Below, piece after piece: positions 1-7,170 of a stretch of DNA of 35,734 bases. The stretch's first letter is position 1; every line of letters begins with the position of its first letter. Source of the DNA: CAZQIC01 sp964593555 (GTDB taxonomy: Bacteria; Bacteroidota; Bacteroidia; JAFLBG01); assembly GCA_964593555.1 (NCBI GenBank), contig CAZQIC010000035.1, positions 1 to 35,734 on the forward strand. Reading direction: 5' to 3'. The notes under the pieces are model-generated. The model was not told where the DNA came from and did no database searches. It worked only from the letters and a program-made list of their open reading frames with translations. The translations under genes were made by a program, and so were the position numbers.

Positions 1-545
1 TTGTTGAATACATCAATAAAATTTTCAGATTCTTCTTTTTCTAATTCTTCTTTTGACAAACCTGTTTTTTTGTTTTCTTTCTCACTAATTTTTTCTTCTT
101 TTTTTGAAGCAATTTCTTTTTCTATAATCTCTGGTTTTTCATCGCTAACCTTTGTCTCTGCAACAGGCTCTGCTTCTTTTTCGGTATTGATAGGTAAAGA
201 AGTTTCGGCGCTCTCCGGAGCATTTAACTCTTGCGCAGATGTTGTAGCTTCTGAAGACGTAGGAGGTATATTAGCAGGAGGAGCTGTAACTTGTTCAATA
301 GCAGCAGGCTCATTAGATCCAGAAGGCCAATAAGAGTATGTTAATACAGATCCTATGATGATCACACTTGCTGCAAGGGCTCCAAACATCATTTTACTTC
401 CTTTCAAAGGAGATGAAGATGGTGCTGCATCCAGGCGTTGTTCCATTTTCGCCCAGCTGCCCATATCAATAGGAGCCTCCATTTCCTTGAGCGAACTTTT
501 AATGAAGGAATCTAATTTATTTTGTTGAGTAGAGTTTTCAATCAT
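1..545 (-). CDS. Putative transmembrane anti-sigma factor (3' end cut by window edge)
   Basis: Reading the minus strand from the ATG at 545-543 gives an open frame of 181 codons running off the window. It starts MIENSTQQNKLDSFIKSSLK, has a soluble segment of about 50 residues, a single hydrophobic membrane segment at about residues 51-70, and then a Pro/Ser/Glu/Lys-rich tail that turns strongly charged (many Lys-Glu pairs). The start codon overlaps the stop of the ECF sigma gene in the string ATGATTGA, so the two are probably translationally coupled. A one-TM protein encoded directly after an ECF sigma factor is usually its anti-sigma partner, holding the sigma factor at the inner membrane. 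This role is inferred from position and topology; no zinc-binding anti-sigma motif (HxxxCxxC) is visible. It could also be a scaffold protein of unknown role. The C-terminal domain is not in the window. Confidence 0.7.
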   Translation of the reverse strand, partial: MIENSTQQNKLDSFIKSSLKEMEAPIDMGSWAKMEQRLDAAPSSSPLKGSKMMFGALAASVIIIGSVLTYSYWPSGSNEPAAIEQVTAPPANIPPTSSEATTSAQELNAPESAETSLPINTEKEAEPVAETKVSDEKPEIIEKEIASKKEEKISEKENKKTGLSKEELEKEESENFIDVFN

Positions 546-1098
546 TCGCCTGCGGTATTAAGTGTATCAATAGTTTTTTTAAGTTATACTTTGCTTTTGC
601 AAAATTCGATTTAGATGTTCCTTCGCTTATTCCTAACATTTCCGCTATCTCTTTGTGCGAGTATTCTTCAACAACATATAAGTTGAACACTGCACGATAA
701 GCGGGTGATAATTTATGAACTGCGTTCAACACATCTTCCTTCGTTACATGGTTTAAAATATCATCATCACTCGTTTCTTCCTCCGGATCTTCATTTCTTT
801 TTTGGGCGTGTACCGTACTTACAATTGAATATTCCTGTTTGTTTTTCCTTAACGCATCAATTGCTGTGTTCACCATTATTCTTCTTACCCATCCTTCAAA
901 AGATCCTGTGCTGTTAAAATTTTTTATTTTATCGAACACTTTCATAAAAGCATCCTGTAAAACATCCTGTGCATGGTCTCTGTCTTTCGCGTAACGTAAA
1001 CATACTCCCATCATTTTGCCATAAAACATCTCATAAAGAGCTTTTTGGCAATTGCGGTCCTGCTTTATGCAGCCTTTTATTATTTCGCTTTCTGTCAT
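538..1098 (-). CDS. ECF-family RNA polymerase sigma factor
   Basis: A 186-residue protein of normal ECF sigma length. Region 2 spans about residues 20-90 and includes the typical DHAQDVLQDAFMKVF helix and the GSFEGWVRRIMVNTAID core-binding and -10 recognition part. Region 4 spans about residues 123-180 with the helix-turn-helix EYSHKEIAEMLGISEGTSKS. Between them lies an acidic linker (DPEEETSDDD). It would direct RNA polymerase to a small stress or envelope regulon. Its stop codon overlaps the start of the following putative anti-sigma gene, giving a two-gene regulatory operon. No clear TAnnTTTG promoter was seen in the 82 bases upstream; such genes are often self-activated from their own promoter type. 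The family is certain, the regulon is unknown. Confidence 0.93.
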   Translation of the reverse strand: MTESEIIKGCIKQDRNCQKALYEMFYGKMMGVCLRYAKDRDHAQDVLQDAFMKVFDKIKNFNSTGSFEGWVRRIMVNTAIDALRKNKQEYSIVSTVHAQKRNEDPEEETSDDDILNHVTKEDVLNAVHKLSPAYRAVFNLYVVEEYSHKEIAEMLGISEGTSKSNFAKAKYNLKKLLIHLIPQAND

Positions 1099-1180
1099 TA
1101 GCCTTCTAAAACGAAACGCAATTTAAGCTCTTTTACATAAAAGACGAAAGAATGATACTTAAGTTGCCTATGATTATGCA

Positions 1181-3784
1181 TTATTGTAGTTTTCCCCCTA
1201 AAACGCACGGAATTCGGTGTTTTTCAATGTTTCCTTCCAGATTAAAAGCCTCAAAATAAACAATGTATATGCCAATTGGGGCCTTTTGCCTGCTTTCGTT
1301 TGTACCATCCCATGAATATTCGCCTTTTGCTCCGAGCAATTCATTTTTTATAAGATGTTTAACAAGACCGCCATTGGAATTATAAATAATAATATTTCCG
1401 GTATAACCTTGTCCTTCAACGGTGTAATGAACTGTTAGTACATCATTATGCCCATCATTATCTGGCGAAAATATTTCAGAGGATATTCCAATGTTTGTAT
1501 TTCCGTTGTATTGTATGTATTGCGAATTTTGATAGCCCGGTGTTGCGAAACCAACTGTTGAAGCGGCCGAATGCCAATTGCTTTTTTCTTCAGAATATCT
1601 GTTAAAGTCTATCCTCTCTAATGAAACTCCTTTTGTTTCAGTTAACAATGGATAATGCATGTCTGGCGAATAATTTACTTTGTCAATAATGTTCATCAAT
1701 GTATCTGACAAAACAATTATATCTCCACCATTATTAAGTGCTGGGAGGGAAGATGTTTGAATAAATATTTCATTGGATGCAGTGGTACTATACTGTGATT
1801 TTACAATAGAAGAATTTGTACTCAGCAATTTATATTCTCCGGGGAAAAGGAGATTTCCATTGGGCGAAATTATTTTAATGTCGCTTAGTTGTGATGTAAT
1901 CGTGTCATAAGAAGAGATTCGCAGATTTTTTAATTCAAAAATTTTATTTGATCGGTTATAAATTTCGACAAACTCAACTCCATTGTCTCTGGGATCGAAA
2001 AGTATTTCGTTGATCACCACATCATTTGCAATTGCATGTTCGGGAATGGCAATTTTTATAGAATGGGAAGTAGAAAATGTATTACCCTTGCAATCTGTAA
2101 TCGCTGAACTCAATGTAACAATATAAATTATTTTTTTGTGAAGGGGAGTGGAGAGGGTTAAAATAATCGAAGAGTAATAGGGCGGAATAAAATGCAATGT
2201 TGCTGGCGACCCAATGCCATTATTAATAGAAAAATTTAAAATGTTGTTTAAGCTCGCACTGTCAATAGGTTCATTAAAATTTAATTGTATGGTTGTAGTA
2301 TCAATAACAGATGCGCTTATTATATAAGGGTCAATGTTATCAGGATTAGAAGTATTAACAGAATTTATTTTTCCCGGAGTGCCACCTGATGAACTCAATG
2401 AAGCTTTCCAATTATTTTCTCCGGCACATGGATTAAGAGGGTCAATTTGTTCAAGAGCAAAGCCTCCTTCTTCTTTGTTGGAATCTTTATACCATTTATC
2501 AGTATATGATACTACGGAAATAATTGTTCCTGAATTATTTTTTAGAATAAGTGTTTGTCCGGTATTGGTAAGAGAAGGGAAACTGCTCAAGGCAATTGCG
2601 TTTGCAATTGGTGATAATGCAGCTGAGCCGGATGTTGAACTAAGCACAACAAAACTATCAGGCAATAAAACAAATGAAGGAATTATTTTTGTGTTTGATC
2701 CCGAAGTAAAAGTCCACTGATTTAATTTTATTGGGAAAGTTGATGTGTTATGCAGTTCAATGTATTCATAATTTGGTAATCCAAGAGCAGGATCTGGATC
2801 GGCCATAATCTCGTTTATCACGATATCATTGGGTAATGCTTCATAAAACAAAAAAGTATCTGCACTGCTAAGTGTTGTATTGGAGAGTATATCTTTTATT
2901 CCGTTGGCGGTAATAATGTATTGCTGGCCGCTCAAAAAATTTGATGCGAATGTTAAATGTATAAGTTGGTGAGTGCCTGCATCTAATACGGCCGATGAAG
3001 GAGTGCCAATGGAATTATTCACAACATAGTTTGCGGTATTCTCGGCAGATAATTGTTCAACAGGTTCATTGAAGTATAAATCCAATTGCGTTGAACTGAT
3101 CACATCTACAGAGTCAACATTTGGTCCTGTGGTATCAATTACAATTGGTCCCGCATAAATATCATCGAAATAAAATTTTGTTGCATTGCTGCCGGTGTAT
3201 TTACAGTAAACTCCAAAATAACTGCTCGTTTTATGCGTGGTGTCCAACACAGTTCCTTCGATTAAATAATTAAAACCACCCAGCGTATCGCAATACAATT
3301 TCCATAAACCCGCACTGTCGCGTGTAACTTTAATATTTAATGTATTGTTAGATTTTGCTGTGTGTCCATTAATGCCATCAATTATTTTTGCTTCAGAATT
3401 GCCACTTTTTTTCCACAAATCAACACTGTCGAACGATCCGTTTTCACCCATTTGTAAAAAGTACCCATTCAATGCACCCTCTAAATTTGTTTGATCAGCA
3501 CTTAAATATATTCTTGCAAGGTTATTATCCGATGGTGAGAACGCAAGTCGGGCCCAAACCCTCCACTCCTGGTTATTTAAGGATGAATTATAGCTGGTGT
3601 ATAATATCGATGTATCTGATCCTGAGCTATTTATTTGCAGTTGATTGCTTGTATTTATTATGAATGCTGAGGTATTTCCCAGCCAGATAGGGTTAGCTGT
3701 AAAATTGGTGTCTGCAAAGTTGTCATACACCTGAGAAAAGGCCAAAATTGGACAAAAAAGCGATAAAACGGTGGCAGTCCGCAT
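1181..3784 (-). CDS. Secreted lamin-tail-domain surface protein
   Basis: 867 residues with an N-terminal signal peptide (hydrophobic core, cleavage likely after AFSQ). Domain order by eye: an N-terminal beta-rich, lectin-like region (about 20-210); an SbsA-type Ig-like domain beginning DTTGPNVDSVDV (215-310); a first lamin-tail domain with the signature VINEIMADPDP and EYIELHN (314-430); a second SbsA-like Ig domain (482-575); a second lamin-tail domain with VINEILFDPRDNGVEFVEIYN (585-690); and a C-terminal FlgD/CHU_C-like domain (about 770-867) with EIFSPDNDGHND and YSWDGTNE. The C-terminus resembles the gliding-type T9SS sorting domain, so outer-membrane export by T9SS and surface attachment is the likely fate. 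Such proteins are often next to extracellular nuclease genes, but none is present here. Substrate or partner unknown. Confidence 0.85.
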   Translation of the reverse strand: MRTATVLSLFCPILAFSQVYDNFADTNFTANPIWLGNTSAFIINTSNQLQINSSGSDTSILYTSYNSSLNNQEWRVWARLAFSPSDNNLARIYLSADQTNLEGALNGYFLQMGENGSFDSVDLWKKSGNSEAKIIDGINGHTAKSNNTLNIKVTRDSAGLWKLYCDTLGGFNYLIEGTVLDTTHKTSSYFGVYCKYTGSNATKFYFDDIYAGPIVIDTTGPNVDSVDVISSTQLDLYFNEPVEQLSAENTANYVVNNSIGTPSSAVLDAGTHQLIHLTFASNFLSGQQYIITANGIKDILSNTTLSSADTFLFYEALPNDIVINEIMADPDPALGLPNYEYIELHNTSTFPIKLNQWTFTSGSNTKIIPSFVLLPDSFVVLSSTSGSAALSPIANAIALSSFPSLTNTGQTLILKNNSGTIISVVSYTDKWYKDSNKEEGGFALEQIDPLNPCAGENNWKASLSSSGGTPGKINSVNTSNPDNIDPYIISASVIDTTTIQLNFNEPIDSASLNNILNFSINNGIGSPATLHFIPPYYSSIILTLSTPLHKKIIYIVTLSSAITDCKGNTFSTSHSIKIAIPEHAIANDVVINEILFDPRDNGVEFVEIYNRSNKIFELKNLRISSYDTITSQLSDIKIISPNGNLLFPGEYKLLSTNSSIVKSQYSTTASNEIFIQTSSLPALNNGGDIIVLSDTLMNIIDKVNYSPDMHYPLLTETKGVSLERIDFNRYSEEKSNWHSAASTVGFATPGYQNSQYIQYNGNTNIGISSEIFSPDNDGHNDVLTVHYTVEGQGYTGNIIIYNSNGGLVKHLIKNELLGAKGEYSWDGTNESRQKAPIGIYIVYFEAFNLEGNIEKHRIPCVLGGKLQ

Positions 3785-3825
3785 AAAAATAACAGGTCCT
3801 TTTAATATTGAACGGGTAAATGTAG

Positions 3826-3833
3826 TATTTTTG
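3826..3833 (+). promoter_or_regulatory. Candidate -7 promoter element for asd
   Basis: TATTTTTG matches the Bacteroidota -7 consensus TAnnTTTG and lies 33 bases before the asd start codon, in the 82-base divergent gap. A TTG at 3808-3810 could serve as the -33 element, but the spacing (15 bases) is shorter than usual, so this is tentative. Confidence 0.35.
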
Positions 3834-3866
3834 GCGAAATTAAAAGTTTAATTAAAAGCCACATAC

Positions 3867-4856
3867 ATGAAAATAGCAGTTGTAGGAGCAACCGGTTTGG
3901 TTGGTGGGGTGATGACAAAAGTAATGGAAGAGAGAAACTTCCCGGTAACTGATTTTATAGCGGTTGCTTCTGAAAAATCTGTTGGTAAAGAAATAAAGTT
4001 TAAGGGTAGAGGATATAGAGTTGTTGGCATAAAAGAGGCTGTAGCTATGAAACCGAAAATTGCAATATTTTCGGCTGGAGGTGCTACTTCACTTGAGTGG
4101 GCACCAAAATTTGCTGATGCAGGAACTATAGTAATTGATAATTCTTCTGCATGGAGAATGGACGAAACAAAAAAATTAATTGTCCCTGAAATAAACGCAT
4201 CAGCATTAAAAAAAGGAGATAAAATTATTTCCAACCCTAATTGTTCCACCATTCAAATGGTATTGGCTTTAGCGCCATTGCATAAAAAATATAAGATCAA
4301 AAGGATAGTTGTTTCAACTTACCAATCCGTAACCGGAACAGGAATAAAAGCTGTTGAACAAATGATGAATGAAAGAAAATTCATTAAGGGTGAAATGGTT
4401 TATCCATATCCTATCGATTTAAATATTATTCCTCATATAGATTCATTTTTAGAAAATGGCTACACCAAAGAGGAAATGAAAATGGTGAATGAAACGATGA
4501 AGATATTGGATGATGATAAAATAAAGGTTACTGCTACATGCGTACGTATCCCTGTTGTTGGCGGACATTCCGAAAGTGTAAATGTGGAGTTTGCTGAAGA
4601 CTTTCAGCTCGAGGATGTTAGAAAAATACTTTCTACAACTAAAGGTATATTACTGGTAGATGATGTTAAGAACAACAAATATCCTATGCCAATGGATGCT
4701 AAGGGTAGGGATGAAGTATTGGTTGGAAGATTGCGCAGGGATGAGACACAGAAAAAAACATTGAATATGTGGATCGTTGCGGATAACTTGCGCAAAGGTG
4801 CTGCAACAAATGCTGTTCAGATAGCTGAATACCTGATCCAGAAAAAATTGGTTTAA
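3867..4856 (+). CDS. asd: Aspartate-semialdehyde dehydrogenase
   Basis: Catalyses NADPH-dependent reduction of aspartyl phosphate to aspartate semialdehyde, the branch point for lysine/diaminopimelate, threonine and methionine synthesis in the cytoplasm. At 329 residues it has the usual family length. The N-terminal Rossmann motif GATGLVG is at residues 7-13, the DNSSAWR substrate-binding segment at 91-97, the catalytic cysteine is C126 in SNPNCSTIQ, and the general-base histidine is H234 in GGHSESVNVEF with the substrate-binding R227 just before it. It is a single-gene unit: divergent from the lamin-tail gene, with a strong palindromic terminator behind it. All key residues are present, so it should be functional. 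Confidence 0.97.
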   Translation: MKIAVVGATGLVGGVMTKVMEERNFPVTDFIAVASEKSVGKEIKFKGRGYRVVGIKEAVAMKPKIAIFSAGGATSLEWAPKFADAGTIVIDNSSAWRMDETKKLIVPEINASALKKGDKIISNPNCSTIQMVLALAPLHKKYKIKRIVVSTYQSVTGTGIKAVEQMMNERKFIKGEMVYPYPIDLNIIPHIDSFLENGYTKEEMKMVNETMKILDDDKIKVTATCVRIPVVGGHSESVNVEFAEDFQLEDVRKILSTTKGILLVDDVKNNKYPMPMDAKGRDEVLVGRLRRDETQKKTLNMWIVADNLRKGAATNAVQIAEYLIQKKLV

Positions 4857-4873
4857 TTTTTAGTTTTTAATTA

Positions 4874-4915
4874 ATAATAAGAACGCCCCCGAGTACTCGG
4901 GGGCGTTCTTATTAT
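4874..4915. terminator. Perfect 42-bp palindrome, bidirectional terminator between asd and lspA
   Basis: The two 21-base halves are exact reverse complements, centred between 4894 and 4895. The GC-rich core CGCCCCCGAG and its complement is flanked on both sides by AT-rich arms that supply U-rich tails on either strand. It sits between the convergent ends of asd (plus) and lspA (minus), so it can terminate both. Confidence 0.9.
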
Positions 4916-4924
4916 GTTAAAACA

Positions 4925-5602
4925 TTAAACAGGCTGCGGAGGATCAATGCTGGTAATGGTAGTATTAGCGGTGCTTTCAATTGCCTGTTCCGTCACAGGT
5001 TCTGTTGTTTTCTCCGGCCAAAATCTTTTCTGGAATAAAATGATCAATAAAACACCTATTGTTATTGATGAATCGGCTACATTAAACACGGGTCTGAAAA
5101 AAATGAATTCTTCGCTTCCCCAAAATGGAAACCAATCAGGAAAATGTCCTTCGATGATCGGAAAGTAAAACATATCTACAACCCTGCCGTGAAGCCACCC
5201 TGCATAACCTCCGCCTTCCGGTAAAAAAGTAGCCGTTTGGAAATCGCTGTCACTAAAAAGCACTCCGTAAAAAATACTGTCTATAATATTGCCAATTGCC
5301 CCTGCGAAGATCAATGCCACACTCACAATTAATCCTGTCGGCATTTTCTTTTTTGAAATATCAAAAAGATACCAGCCTATGGCTCCGACTGCAAGAATCC
5401 GGAATGAGCTTAGTAATAGTTTTCCATATTGCCCTTCCAGTTCCATACCAAAAGCCATTCCGTTATTTTCGGTGAAATGAATAATAAACCAATTGCCAAG
5501 GATTTTGTATTCTTCACCAAGGAACATATGGGTCTTGATCCAACATTTAACAAATTGGTCAATAAATAGTACTAAAAAAATTATTATTAGCGCTCTTTTC
5601 AA
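4925..5602 (-). CDS. lspA: Lipoprotein signal peptidase (signal peptidase II)
   Basis: Inner-membrane aspartic protease that cleaves the signal peptide of lipid-modified prolipoproteins. Four hydrophobic segments are seen. Family motifs: the conserved D15 in the first segment (LFIDQFVK), NNGMAFG at about 46-52, the first catalytic aspartate D143 in RVVDMFYFP, and the second D177 in FNVADSSITIG. At 225 residues it is longer than the usual 160-180; the extra length is a loop of roughly 30 residues before D143, a second loop between the two catalytic aspartates, and a polar Thr/Pro-rich tail after residue 196. Such extensions are common in Bacteroidota LspA. The window encodes several candidate substrates with lipoboxes (the 183-aa, glutathione peroxidase and 389-aa proteins). 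Confidence 0.96.
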   Translation of the reverse strand: MKRALIIIFLVLFIDQFVKCWIKTHMFLGEEYKILGNWFIIHFTENNGMAFGMELEGQYGKLLLSSFRILAVGAIGWYLFDISKKKMPTGLIVSVALIFAGAIGNIIDSIFYGVLFSDSDFQTATFLPEGGGYAGWLHGRVVDMFYFPIIEGHFPDWFPFWGSEEFIFFRPVFNVADSSITIGVLLIILFQKRFWPEKTTEPVTEQAIESTANTTITSIDPPQPV

Positions 5603-5628
5603 AATATACTATCTATTTCTTTTGTAAT

Positions 5629-5660
5629 AAAAAACTCTCCCCGTTAGGAGAGAGTTTTTT
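5629..5660 (-). terminator. Intrinsic terminator after the 183-aa lipoprotein gene
   Basis: CTCTCC and GGAGAG form a stem around a CCGTTA loop, with A-runs on one side and T-runs on the other, just downstream (minus strand) of the stop at 5678. It separates this gene from lspA. A two-base AG bulge extends the stem into the A/T arms. Confidence 0.75.
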
Positions 5661-5677
5661 GAATTACCCGTATTTAT

Positions 5678-6229
5678 TTATTGTTCAAAAGTAAATGAAC
5701 CAGTCGTAGTCTCAGTGTCTGTTCCATCGTTGTAGGATCCATCCATTGTTACCACCATTTTTTTACTTCTAAGTTCATCCAATACAAATGTCTCAATAGG
5801 TGCGTCGGATCCACTGTAAGTCTCTGTGTCACCATCATAAGTATCAGTCAATGTTGTAAGGACCAATAGCTCTTTCTTTTTAGCTTCACCAACACCGCTG
5901 TTAAAATCCCATGTTCCTGTTTCAATTTCAATATCCCCATCATCAGTAGTGGTTCTTTTAAAGGTGCCATCTTTGTCTAGTTCAAATGCTACAGTATATG
6001 GTGTTGAAAAACCATCAGCAGTAAGGTTTACGCCATCCAAAGTTGCTGTCCCGGAAAATCCACTACTGGAGAAAGTTATAGTTCCTGAAGTAAGTTTCCA
6101 CTCCCCTGCCACTCTTGCTTTACGGGATTTTAGTGATAAAAAAGGATCATTTTCCCCTTTTTTACAACCGTCAAAAAGTATAGTTGTAAATAAAAATAAA
6201 ATTGTAGCTAAACGAATTGTTGTTTTCAT
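5678..6229 (-). CDS. Small lipocalin-like lipoprotein
   Basis: 183 residues. The N-terminus is a lipoprotein-type signal peptide ending in FDGC followed by KKG; the aspartate at -2 is unusual for a lipobox, but the cysteine is well placed (C22). After a short linker comes a beta-rich domain starting RVAGEWKLTSG, the pattern seen in lipocalin-like lipoproteins of Bacteroidota, with alternating strands and many Thr/Asp/Gly residues (DGDIEIETGTWDF, TYDGDTETYSG). No catalytic motif is visible. Its function is unknown; ligand binding at the outer membrane or periplasm is only a guess from the fold. It is a monocistronic unit with its own -7 promoter element upstream and a terminator downstream. 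Confidence 0.75.
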   Translation of the reverse strand: MKTTIRLATILFLFTTILFDGCKKGENDPFLSLKSRKARVAGEWKLTSGTITFSSSGFSGTATLDGVNLTADGFSTPYTVAFELDKDGTFKRTTTDDGDIEIETGTWDFNSGVGEAKKKELLVLTTLTDTYDGDTETYSGSDAPIETFVLDELRSKKMVVTMDGSYNDGTDTETTTGSFTFEQ

Positions 6230-6259
6230 GTTTGGTTTTTAGGTTTGGGGTATGACGCG

Positions 6260-6267
6260 CAAAGATA
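6260..6267 (-). promoter_or_regulatory. Candidate -7 promoter element for the 183-aa lipoprotein
   Basis: On the minus strand this reads TATCTTTG, an exact TAnnTTTG match, 30 bases before the start codon. No well-spaced TTG -33 element is visible; the upstream region overlaps the terminator of the preceding gene. Confidence 0.4.
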
Positions 6268-6282
6268 CACTTTTGTTACAAT

Positions 6283-6313
6283 AAAAAGAGGGGCCTTAAA
6301 AAAGCCCCTCTTT
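6283..6313 (-). terminator. Intrinsic terminator of the ileS-dksA-like operon
   Basis: AAAGAGGGGC and its exact reverse complement form a 10-bp stem with a short T/A-rich loop, followed on the minus strand by a T-run. It lies 18 bases after the stop of the DksA-like gene. Confidence 0.85.
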
Positions 6314-6331
6314 AAAATAAAAACCTCTTTT

Positions 6332-7159
6332 TTAAGCGGTTTGTTCCAATTTAGCATCTATGCTAAGCGTAGCATGTGGAACGCTTCTTAATCTTTCTTT
6401 AGAGATAAGTTTTCCGGTAACTCTGCAAATTCCGTAAGTTTTGTTTTCTATACGGATAAGCGCGTTACGTAAATTCTGGATAAACTTTTCTTGTCTTGAA
6501 GCTAAATGAGCTGTCTCTTCTTTCGACATTACATCAGAGCCATCTTCCAATAATTTGAAAGTTGGTGATGTGTCGTCTGTTCCGTGATCATCTTTGTGAG
6601 ACAATGTGCTTTTTAAAAGATCGTAGTCACGTTGAGCTTCATCAAGTTTTTTAAGGATCAATCCTTTAAATTCAGCTAGTTCCTTATCAGTATAGCGTAT
6701 TCTTGTATCCTTGTTTATCTGTGGTTTTGGCAATACAGGGTTAAGTTTATTTGGCCTTATCACCTTAGGTTCTTTTATTTCAATCATTGCTGACCCAGAA
6801 CTTTCAGCTTTTGAATCCTCATAATCAGAGTCAACTTTTGATTCTTGTTTTTTTGCGATTGGCTGTTTAGTCACTTTCGCAACAGGAGTTTTAACAGGAG
6901 CTGTTTTTGCAACCGGTTTTTGAGCAACTACCTTTTTAACTGGTTTATCGTTCCTTTTTGTAACTACTTTTTTAGCAGGCGCTTTTTTACTTACTGGTTT
7001 AGTAACTTTTTTTGCTGCCTTTTTCGCAGCAGGTTTAGCTTTTGCTTTAGCTGCTGGTTTTTTCTTTGCAGGTTTAGCTGTTTTTTTAGCAGGCTTAGAA
7101 GCTTTCTTAGCAGGCTTAGAAGCTTTTTTGGCTGGTTTCTTTGTGACTTTTTTCGCCAT
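6332..7159 (-). CDS. DksA/TraR-like protein with lysine/alanine-rich histone H1-like N-terminus
   Basis: 275 residues in two parts. Residues 1 to about 105 are made of Lys/Ala/Pro/Val repeats (AKKASKPAKKASKPAKK and similar), the composition of histone H1 tails and bacterial H1-like proteins, which bind DNA through charge. An acidic/serine linker (DSDYEDSKAESSGSA) and a short basic stretch follow. The C-terminal part, about 150-275, is a DksA/TraR coiled-coil domain (YTDKELAEFKGLILKKLDEAQRDYDLLKSTL) with the degenerate finger YGICRVTGKLISKERLRSVPHAT. Only one of the four zinc cysteines remains, as is usual in Bacteroidota members. DksA-family proteins act in the secondary channel of RNA polymerase; the tail suggests nucleic-acid binding. 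It lies 11 bases after ileS, so it is co-transcribed, and is followed by a terminator. Exact function inferred only. Confidence 0.85.
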   Translation of the reverse strand: MAKKVTKKPAKKASKPAKKASKPAKKTAKPAKKKPAAKAKAKPAAKKAAKKVTKPVSKKAPAKKVVTKRNDKPVKKVVAQKPVAKTAPVKTPVAKVTKQPIAKKQESKVDSDYEDSKAESSGSAMIEIKEPKVIRPNKLNPVLPKPQINKDTRIRYTDKELAEFKGLILKKLDEAQRDYDLLKSTLSHKDDHGTDDTSPTFKLLEDGSDVMSKEETAHLASRQEKFIQNLRNALIRIENKTYGICRVTGKLISKERLRSVPHATLSIDAKLEQTA

Positions 7160-7170
7160 TGTATTAGGTA

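Noticed and set aside
1..333. Open frame on the plus strand at the window start
   Set aside because: It is antisense to the coupled minus-strand anti-sigma-like gene, which has a proper start, a membrane segment and an operon context.
3848..4252. 134-residue open frame antisense to asd
   Set aside because: It lies fully across the 5' part of asd, whose catalytic motifs are all intact; no family resemblance.
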